Shown one piece after another: positions 8,124 to 13,350 of a stretch of DNA of 13,350 nt. The notes below the pieces were generated by a model. That model had not been told where the DNA came from and did no database searches. It saw nothing but the letters and a program-made list of their open reading frames with translations. Source of the DNA: Bordetella parapertussis (GTDB lineage: Bacteria > Pseudomonadota > Gammaproteobacteria > Burkholderiales > Burkholderiaceae_C). The position numbers and the translations under genes were made by a program. The stretch covers positions 1 to 13,350 of the forward strand of contig CAMCWS010000058.1 of NCBI GenBank assembly GCA_945882755.1, written 5' to 3'. Position 1 is the stretch's first letter. Each line of letters starts with the position of its first letter.

Positions 8124-9947
8124 TCAACGCACTCCGGCAAAGTTGGCAGGTGTTGCCCACCAAGTAGATTGAATCCAACTCTCGGGCTGGTAATAACGGG
8201 GCGTGATATTGGGCTGCTCAAAACGCCCTGCCCGCCACGACACCCGATGCACACTGCCATACCAATGCGGCACGCTGTAGTGACCGTGGCGAAGTACGCG
8301 GTCTAGGGCTTTGCAAGCCGCCACCAATTGGCCACGGGTTTGCGCCGCAACGACTTTGTCCAGCAAGGCATCGACCGCAGGGTCTTTCACGCCAATGATG
8401 TTGCTAGACCCCTCGGTGTCTGCTGACTTGGAGCCAAAGCGCTCAAGCAACTCGGTACCGGGTGCCTCGCTGCCACCGGTGCGGTTGCTGATGAGTTCGA
8501 AATCAAACACGTCCATGCGCTTTTGCAAGACCGCGAAATCCACCACCTTGTAGACCACTTTGAAACCCAGTTTTTCGAGGTTTTTCGCGTAAGGCGTGAC
8601 CACCCTTCCCATGGAACCTGAGTTGTCCAAAAACTCCAAGGTAAATGCCTCGCCCTTGTCGTTGCGCAATGCGCCGTCGCGGTAGGTCCAACCGGCTTGG
8701 GCCAACAGGTCACGGGCTTGGCGCAAATGGTCACGCAAGGTGTGGCCAGTTGCAGGGTCTAGGCTGGTGACGGGCGGCAAGGGCACGGCTTGGGTGAAGA
8801 TGGCTGGGTCAAGCTTGTCGCGCAAGGGTTCCAACAAGTTCAGCTCGTCGGTATCGGGCAGGTCCTTGGCCTCAAAGTCGCTGCCCACAAAATAGCCACG
8901 CACACGGGTATAGGCTTGGTAAAACAACTGACGGTTCATCCATTCGTAGTCCATGGCCAAGCCTATGGCTTGGCGCACCCGAGCATCTTTGAACTTGGGC
9001 AAACGGGTGTTGAACATAAAGCCTTGGAAGTCACCCGCATTGCCATGCTGCAGTTCTTTTTTGATCAGGGTGCCGTTGTCAAACAGCTTGCCCTTGTAGC
9101 CTCTGGCCCATTCACGGGCGACAAAGGCTTGGATGTAATCGAATTCACCCGCTTTAAAACCTTCAAACTGGGCGGTGGTGTCTTTGTAGAGGCGGTAGCT
9201 GATGCGGTCGAAATTGAACATGCCTTTTCGCACATTCAGGTTTTTCGCCCAGTAATTTTTGTCACGCACATATTGAATGTCTTTGCCAAAGTCGACTTGT
9301 CCGAGCTTGTAGGGACCAGAGCCGATAGGCACATCGGTGATGATTTTGTCCAAGGGCTTGTTGGCGCCCCATTTGTGGCTGAACACCGACATGCTGCCCA
9401 CGATCAAGGGCAATTCAGCATTGGCACGCTTGAAATTGAAACGAATTTCTCGCTCGGAAATTTCCACCACACTGGCCACCTCGCTGAAATAGGTGCGAAA
9501 TTGGGGCGCGGCTTCTTTGCTGGTGAGGCGGTCATAGGAATACTTCACGTCCATGGCCAACACAGGGTCGCCATTGTGAAACCGCGCCAAGGGGTTGAGC
9601 CGAAAAGTCACCGACAGCTTGTCAGCTGCGACGCTCACGTCCTCGGCCAGCAAGCCATAGGCGGTGGTGGGTTCGTCGCTGTTGCCAGTGAGCAAGGTTT
9701 CCAGCATCAAGCTACCCAAGCCTGGGGGCGCTGTGCCTTTCAAGGTGAAGGGGTTGTATTTGTCAAAGCTAGAGGCACGGGTGGGTGAGACCATGGCAAT
9801 TTCACCGCCCTTGGGGGCGAGAGGGTTGACATAGCTGAAGTGGCTAAAGCTCTCGGGGTATTTGATATCGCCAAACTGGGCATAGGCGTGGGCAGCCCAA
9901 ACACTGGGGGACAGCCATACCCCTAGACAAAGTAAAAAAGTACGCAT
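8124..9947 (-). CDS. yejA: Extracellular solute-binding protein YejA (family 5)
   Basis: YejA is the periplasmic receptor that hands peptide-like substrates (in E. coli, microcin C and oligopeptides) to YejBEF. The start [18 protein letters not shown] is a Sec signal peptide with cleavage likely after VWA or AHA. There is no lipobox Cys, so the mature protein should be soluble in the periplasm. The mature part begins with [20 protein letters not shown], characteristic of YejA, and has the SBP_bac_5 fold ([29 protein letters not shown], then [20 protein letters not shown] with the conserved VRQA element). The length of 607 aa matches E. coli YejA (about 604). The frame is open to a TTG at 9962, but the ATG at 9947 gives a clean signal peptide. 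No good ribosome site is visible. It is the first gene of yejABEF and divergent from fabI. Confidence 0.94.
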   Translation of the reverse strand: MRTFLLCLGVWLSPSVWAAHAYAQFGDIKYPESFSHFSYVNPLAPKGGEIAMVSPTRASSFDKYNPFTLKGTAPPGLGSLMLETLLTGNSDEPTTAYGLLAEDVSVAADKLSVTFRLNPLARFHNGDPVLAMDVKYSYDRLTSKEAAPQFRTYFSEVASVVEISEREIRFNFKRANAELPLIVGSMSVFSHKWGANKPLDKIITDVPIGSGPYKLGQVDFGKDIQYVRDKNYWAKNLNVRKGMFNFDRISYRLYKDTTAQFEGFKAGEFDYIQAFVAREWARGYKGKLFDNGTLIKKELQHGNAGDFQGFMFNTRLPKFKDARVRQAIGLAMDYEWMNRQLFYQAYTRVRGYFVGSDFEAKDLPDTDELNLLEPLRDKLDPAIFTQAVPLPPVTSLDPATGHTLRDHLRQARDLLAQAGWTYRDGALRNDKGEAFTLEFLDNSGSMGRVVTPYAKNLEKLGFKVVYKVVDFAVLQKRMDVFDFELISNRTGGSEAPGTELLERFGSKSADTEGSSNIIGVKDPAVDALLDKVVAAQTRGQLVAACKALDRVLRHGHYSVPHWYGSVHRVSWRAGRFEQPNITPRYYQPESWIQSTWWATPANFAGVR

Positions 9948-9983
9948 GAGACAATTCTGCAAGATTTTTCAGGAGCAATCGAA
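9948..9983. promoter_or_regulatory. Divergent yejA/fabI gap with fabI ribosome site
   Basis: Only 36 bp separate the start codons of yejA (minus) and fabI (plus). The fabI side carries a strong Shine-Dalgarno AGGAG at 9971-9975, 8 nt before the ATG. The yejA side has no comparable site. The gap is too short for two separate promoters, so the promoter of each gene must reach into the other's 5' coding sequence. One weak candidate for yejA is TTGGCT (9993-9988), 18 nt, then AAAAAT (9969-9964) on the minus strand. I found no convincing promoter for fabI. Confidence 0.5.
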
Positions 9984-10784
9984 ATGCAGCCAAAAACAGG
10001 GTTTTTAGCCGGTAAAAAATTGTTAATCACCGGTGTGTTATCCAACCGATCGATCGCCTATGGCATTGCCCGCGCCTGCCATGCGCAAGGTGCGGAGCTG
10101 GCTTTCAGCTACCAAGGGGAGCGATTCAAAGAGCGTATCACCGAATTTGCCGCAGATTTTGGCTCGACCTTGGTTTTTGATTGCGATGTGTCCAGCGACG
10201 CGCAAATTGCGGCATTGGTCAACGATTTGACTGTTGTTTGGCCCAAATTTGACGGTTTTGTTCATGCTATTGGTTTTGCGCCACGCGAATCCATCGCAGG
10301 CAATTTTTTAGACGGCTTGAGCCGCGAAGCTTTTGCCATCGCCCACGACATCAGCGCTTACAGCTTTCCCGCCATGGCCAAAGCGTTTTTGCCCTACTTG
10401 AACGACAACGCCGCGCTTTTGACCTTGAGCTATTTGGGCGCATTGCGTACCGTGCCCAACTACAACACCATGGGGCTGGCCAAGGCGTCGCTTGAAGCCT
10501 CTGTGCGTTACTTGGCGGAGTCACTGGGCAGCCAAAACCGTGGATTGCGGGCCAACGGCATCAGCGCAGGCCCCATCAAAACTTTGGCGGCGTCTGGAAT
10601 CAAAGGCTTTGGCAAGATTTTGGAAGTGGTGGCAAGCAATTCACCCATTCGCCGCAACGTCACGATTGACGACGTGGGCAATGTCGCGGCCTTTTTGCTC
10701 TCCGATTTGGCAGCTGGCGTTTCTGCCGAAATCACCTATGTGGATGGCGGCTTCAGCCAAGTGGTTGGCGGCATTGCGGATTAA
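9984..10784 (+). CDS. fabI: Enoyl-[acyl-carrier-protein] reductase (NADH), FabI
   Basis: FabI reduces trans-2-enoyl-ACP to acyl-ACP, the last step of each fatty-acid elongation cycle, in the cytoplasm. The 266 residues show the short-chain dehydrogenase fold: [13 protein letters not shown] nucleotide-binding segment (17-29), the FabI-type HAIGFAP (94-100), and the catalytic Tyr-x6-Lys with Tyr160 and Lys167, preceded by Tyr150 in LSYLGA. The substrate-loop region [19 protein letters not shown] and the C-terminal ITYVDGGFS are also typical. The wide Tyr-x6-Lys spacing distinguishes FabI from ordinary Tyr-x3-Lys short-chain reductases such as FabG. The ATG at 9984 has an AGGAG ribosome site 8 nt upstream. 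It is the only plus-strand gene, probably monocistronic. Its TAA overlaps the stop of convergent dusA by 4 bp, and the repeat hairpin just after the stop may help end the transcript. Confidence 0.97.
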   Translation: MQPKTGFLAGKKLLITGVLSNRSIAYGIARACHAQGAELAFSYQGERFKERITEFAADFGSTLVFDCDVSSDAQIAALVNDLTVVWPKFDGFVHAIGFAPRESIAGNFLDGLSREAFAIAHDISAYSFPAMAKAFLPYLNDNAALLTLSYLGALRTVPNYNTMGLAKASLEASVRYLAESLGSQNRGLRANGISAGPIKTLAASGIKGFGKILEVVASNSPIRRNVTIDDVGNVAAFLLSDLAAGVSAEITYVDGGFSQVVGGIAD

Positions 10785-10803
10785 TCGGGATCTGACCCCA
10801 ATT
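10781..10803 (-). repeat. Dispersed palindromic (REP-like) repeat, copy 2
   Basis: This is the second copy of the 23-nt unit seen at 4488-4510: minus strand AATTGGGGTCAGATCCC, then G, then ATTAA, differing only at that one base. The arms 10783-10789 and 10797-10803 form a 7-bp stem with one G-U wobble in minus-strand RNA (a C-A mismatch in plus-strand RNA). It straddles both stop codons of the convergent pair: its right part encodes the last residues of DusA, its left edge is the overlapped stop region, and the hairpin follows the fabI stop. On the plus strand it is followed by the T-rich GTTTCTT, so it might serve as a weak fabI terminator. Confidence 0.7.
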
Positions 10804-11776
10804 GTTTCTTCGCAAGCGCAGCCACTTCACTGACGGCTTGGTTTTTGAAGCGGTGGTCGCTCCACACCTGCCGCCACTTACGGGCACCGGCTTGACCGTG
10901 GCGCAAGCCCAGCATATGGCGTGAAACGGCAAACCACGGCACGCCCAACTTGGCTTGGGCGTCCATGTAGTCCACCATCTTGGCTTCCACCTCATCCTTG
11001 CTGAGAACACAAGGTGCATGCCCCATCAATCCATCCCACTCGGCCAAAAACCATGGACGGTGGTAAGCCTCGCGGCCCACCATCACGCCGTCCAACTCGC
11101 CCAAGTGCTGGGCAATTTGGTCTGAACCGGTGATGCCGCCATTGATGACAAATTTCAAAGCGGGAAAGTCAGCCTTCAAGCGCAGCACCCACTCGGGTTT
11201 CAAGGGCGGAATGTCGCGGTTTTCTTTCGGCGACAGGCCTTGCAGCCAGGCATTGCGGGCATGAACGATGAACAGCTCGCAACCCGCTTGCGACACCGTG
11301 CCGACAAAGTCACGCACGAAGTCGTAGCTCTCACCACGGTCAATGCCGATGCGGTGCTTGACCGTCACAGGAATACTCACCGCATCCTTCATGGCTTTCA
11401 CGCCATCAGCCACCAGTTGCGGCTCGGCCATGAGGCAAGCGCCAAACGCACCTCGCTGCACCCGCTCGGAGGGACAACCGCAGTTGAGATTAATTTCGCC
11501 ATATCCCCAACGCTCGCCCAGCTTGGCGGCTTGGGCTAAATCGGTCGGTTCGCTGCCCCCCAGTTGCAGGGCCACGGGGTGTTCTTCAGGGTTGAAATCA
11601 AGGTGGCGCGGCACATCGCCAGGGATCAGCGCCCCCGTGGTGACCATCTCGGTGTAGAGCAAGGCGTGGCGCGACAACAGGCGGTGGAAATACCGGCAGT
11701 GACGGTCGGTCCAATCCATCATGGGGGCGACGCTCAAGCGGCCATCCGGCGAAAAATCAGGTTTCAAGAGGGTCAA
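10781..11776 (-). CDS. dusA: tRNA dihydrouridine(20/20a) synthase DusA
   Basis: This FMN enzyme reduces uridine to dihydrouridine in the tRNA D-loop, positions 20/20a by analogy with E. coli DusA. The TIM barrel carries the family marks: [20 protein letters not shown] (16-35), [20 protein letters not shown], and the catalytic Cys101 in [15 protein letters not shown] with Lys140 in VKHRIGID. The segments [19 protein letters not shown] and VINGGI, then [14 protein letters not shown], complete the flavin and phosphate sites. The SPKENR and WTDRHCRYF strings point to DusA rather than DusB or DusC. The start must be TTG: an in-frame TGA lies four codons before the TTG at 11776 and there is no ATG before Met19. 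GAGAAG just upstream is a fair ribosome site; the TTG at 11767 is the alternative. The last residues (LGSDPD) are encoded by the dispersed repeat. The length is 331 aa. Confidence 0.94.
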   Translation of the reverse strand: MTLLKPDFSPDGRLSVAPMMDWTDRHCRYFHRLLSRHALLYTEMVTTGALIPGDVPRHLDFNPEEHPVALQLGGSEPTDLAQAAKLGERWGYGEINLNCGCPSERVQRGAFGACLMAEPQLVADGVKAMKDAVSIPVTVKHRIGIDRGESYDFVRDFVGTVSQAGCELFIVHARNAWLQGLSPKENRDIPPLKPEWVLRLKADFPALKFVINGGITGSDQIAQHLGELDGVMVGREAYHRPWFLAEWDGLMGHAPCVLSKDEVEAKMVDYMDAQAKLGVPWFAVSRHMLGLRHGQAGARKWRQVWSDHRFKNQAVSEVAALAKKQLGSDPD

Positions 11777-11787
11777 TCCGTCTTCTC

Positions 11788-11808
11788 AGCGAAACAGTTA
11801 TTTTCGCT
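11788..11808 (-). other. Small inverted repeat before dusA
   Basis: AGCGAAA (11788-11794) and TTTCGCT (11802-11808) form a perfect 7-bp stem around a 7-nt loop in the 38-bp gap between the amidotransferase-like gene and dusA. On the minus strand there is no T-run after it, so it does not look like an intrinsic terminator. It ends directly before the putative dusA ribosome site GAGAAG. It could be an mRNA structure affecting dusA translation or stability, or be incidental. Confidence 0.35.
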
Positions 11809-11814
11809 TTGAAT

Positions 11815-12471
11815 TCAAAACAACTGCATTTGCTGGGTCTGCAGCAAATGGTTGGCCACAAACTGCCACAGCAGAGGATGGTGGGTATTTTCGTGCCAAT
11901 GCGGCTGCATGACTTTTTTGGTGTACCAATGTTGTTGGCTTTCCAAATGGCAACCGATCAAACCCACCGAGCCTTGCACGATGGCCATGGGGTCGCCATT
12001 GGCATAGCTGGCAATGGTTTGGAAGGAGCCACCCAAAAAAGTGGGACCGTCGTAGAAGTACATGTGGTGGCTCTTGCCTATCCAGTTCACAGGCGTCACC
12101 GTGCCGTAGGAAGACCTGATGTCGGCTCGTGGTCGCTTGATGTACTGCACACAGCGCGTACCTTTAAGCAAATTGAAATAGTAGGCGTCGGCCCAATACG
12201 CCCCCATGCAAATACCCAAGTACTTGCCGCCGCGCTGCATATAAGAACGAACATCGGGCAAGTTGGGCTTTAAAACGGACCGAAACGCGGTGGCCTCGCC
12301 GTCGCCACCTGGGAACACCACAACGTCCACGTCGTTGAAAAAACCCTCGGCCACCTTTTGCTTGGTGAAAATTTTGAGACGGGCCAAGCTCGACATGGCG
12401 GCGATCACGCCGTTCACAGAATCAGCCGAACAAATAGGGTGGTGCAAAAAAACAGCGATGGTGGGCTTCAT
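11815..12471 (-). CDS. BPL_N / class I glutamine amidotransferase-like protein
   Basis: The function is not known. The 218-residue protein resembles the family named after the N-terminal part of biotin-protein ligase (BPL_N), which has a class I amidotransferase/DJ-1-type fold. It shows VVVFPGGDGEATAFR (50-64), a nucleophile elbow GICMG with Cys88, and GCHLES with His175 and Glu177, which would complete a Cys-His-Glu triad. The conserved WADAYYF follows the elbow. There is no signal peptide and no biotin-ligase domain, so it should be a cytoplasmic single-domain enzyme; it could be an amidase, peptidase or thiol hydrolase. The ATG at 12471 has GGAGG about 10 nt upstream. It lies 18 bp after an MDR oxidoreductase and 37 bp before dusA, all on the minus strand, so co-transcription is likely but a shared pathway is not evident. 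Confidence 0.75.
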   Translation of the reverse strand: MKPTIAVFLHHPICSADSVNGVIAAMSSLARLKIFTKQKVAEGFFNDVDVVVFPGGDGEATAFRSVLKPNLPDVRSYMQRGGKYLGICMGAYWADAYYFNLLKGTRCVQYIKRPRADIRSSYGTVTPVNWIGKSHHMYFYDGPTFLGGSFQTIASYANGDPMAIVQGSVGLIGCHLESQQHWYTKKVMQPHWHENTHHPLLWQFVANHLLQTQQMQLF

Positions 12472-12489
12472 CGACCTGCACCCTCCATG

Positions 12490-13350
12490 TCAGTGCGCCA
12501 TGGAAAGCACCACATTGCCAATCGACTGACCCGCTTCCACCAATTCGTGGGCTTGCACAACTTGGTCAAGGGTGAAAGATGGCAACAAGCTGTGCTGTAA
12601 ACGTCCCTCGGACAGCATGGTGTTCAAGGTTTGCACACACACCTCACGGTCGGCAGACATCAAGTCGTAGACCAAGAAAAACTTCAAGCCAAAAGAGCCA
12701 AACAGCATGGCCCTGAACGCAATGCTGATGTCGGGTGGCGGGTTGGAGCCATAGCACACCAACTGCCCGTGGTGCTTCAATACGCCTTGCGCCAACCAAG
12801 CGGCGGTGGTGGAAAAGTCCATGTCAATCACCGCGTCCACGCCCTTGCCATGGGTCAGGGCTTTCACCTCGTCCACGGTATGGCCGTTTTTGTAGAACAA
12901 GGTGTGGCTGGCCCCGGCCGCTTTGGCGTGGGCGGCTTTGGCTTCAGAGCCTACGGTGCCCAATACCTCGGCACCGGCTTGCACCAACATTTGCGTGATG
13001 TAGTGACCCACGGCTGAAGATGCGCCGGTGACCAACACCTGTTTGCCTTTGACGTCCCCCGCCAAACGCACGGCTTGCAAAGCCGTGAGGCCTGGGATGC
13101 CCATGCAAGCCCCTGCTTCAAACGAGGTGTTATCGGGCAAATGCGCGGCCATGGCCGAGGGCAAGACCACGTACTCAGCGGCAGTGCCGTCAGGACGTTG
13201 CCACTGGGCGTTCCAAGTCCACACCCGCTCGCCCATGCGAGAAGCCGGCACACCCGCACCCACTTGGTCGATGACACCCGCGCCATCGCTGTGGGGAATG
13301 ATGTAGGGGCCGCCCAAGGGTCTGGCTCGGCGAGATTTCACATCCGAGGG
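12490..13350 (-). CDS. NADPH:quinone reductase-like zinc-free MDR oxidoreductase (5' end cut)
   Basis: This is a member of the medium-chain dehydrogenase/reductase family, quinone oxidoreductase (QOR) type, expected to use NADPH to reduce quinones or enals in the cytoplasm. The frame is open to the right edge (287 codons), and its first visible residues, PSDVKSR, are internal family sequence (the usual NPSDVK), so about 30-45 N-terminal residues lie outside. The GroES-like part includes YIIPHSDGAGVIDQVGAGV and GTAAEYVVLPSAMAAHLPD; the cofactor part includes GIPGLTALQAV and VLVTGASSAVGHYITQM. No structural zinc Cys cluster is seen. The usual A-x-x-G-x-x-G nucleotide motif is altered, with the middle Gly replaced (GASSAVG). 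A GTG at 13341 could be misread as a start but is an ordinary Val codon. It is the first visible gene of a possible operon with the amidotransferase-like gene and dusA. Confidence 0.88.
   Translation of the reverse strand, partial: PSDVKSRRARPLGGPYIIPHSDGAGVIDQVGAGVPASRMGERVWTWNAQWQRPDGTAAEYVVLPSAMAAHLPDNTSFEAGACMGIPGLTALQAVRLAGDVKGKQVLVTGASSAVGHYITQMLVQAGAEVLGTVGSEAKAAHAKAAGASHTLFYKNGHTVDEVKALTHGKGVDAVIDMDFSTTAAWLAQGVLKHHGQLVCYGSNPPPDISIAFRAMLFGSFGLKFFLVYDLMSADREVCVQTLNTMLSEGRLQHSLLPSFTLDQVVQAHELVEAGQSIGNVVLSMAH

Noticed and set aside
8123..8260. Extended YejB start inside yejA
   Set aside because: The extra 46 residues do not resemble YejB; the ATG at 8122 has a ribosome site and sits 1 bp after the yejA stop.
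8790..9788. Long plus-strand open frame (332 codons) opposite yejA
   Set aside because: It is antisense to a full-length, clearly recognisable YejA, has no ribosome site or known motif, and reads as low-complexity mirror sequence caused by codon bias.
13339..13341. GTG as the start of the quinone reductase
   Set aside because: The frame stays open to the window edge, and the codons before the GTG (PSD) continue the conserved NPSDVK segment, so the gene begins outside the window.

Overview
The window reads as an ordinary, densely packed core-chromosome segment of a betaproteobacterium, most likely Burkholderiales/Comamonadaceae. This rests on recalled protein similarity of NusA, InfB, RimP, FabI and DusA to that family and on moderate GC; no database search was possible. 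There are no RNA genes, CRISPR arrays, insertion sequences or phage genes, and no gene-free stretch longer than about 110 bases.

Layout from left to right. Positions 1-4415, minus strand: the translation/transcription operon rimP-nusA-infB, with infB running off the left edge (its last roughly 150-165 residues are missing). Positions 4432-4526: a short control region with a candidate sigma70 promoter, a strong intrinsic terminator hairpin lying between that promoter and rimP, and one copy of a dispersed palindromic repeat. Positions 4525-9947, minus strand: yejA-yejB-yejE-yejF, a complete ABC importer for oligopeptides and similar substrates with tightly coupled or overlapping genes. Positions 9984-10784, plus strand: fabI, enoyl-ACP reductase, the only plus-strand gene, divergent from yejA across a 36-bp gap. 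Positions 10781-13350, minus strand: an MDR-family quinone oxidoreductase (cut by the right edge), a BPL_N/class I amidotransferase-like protein of unknown substrate, and dusA, a tRNA dihydrouridine synthase. dusA converges on fabI so closely that their stop codons overlap.

Functionally, the left operon couples ribosome maturation (RimP), transcription elongation/termination (NusA) and translation initiation (IF2). The middle operon imports peptides. fabI serves fatty-acid elongation and dusA modifies tRNA.

I see no new biological system here. The points worth attention are small-scale. A 23-nt repeat occurs twice (22/23 identical, same orientation), each time at the 3' end of a gene; one copy encodes the last residues of DusA and the other appears to supply the -35 box of the rimP promoter. 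The rimP leader contains a terminator that a naive start call would translate as protein. dusA can only start at TTG.
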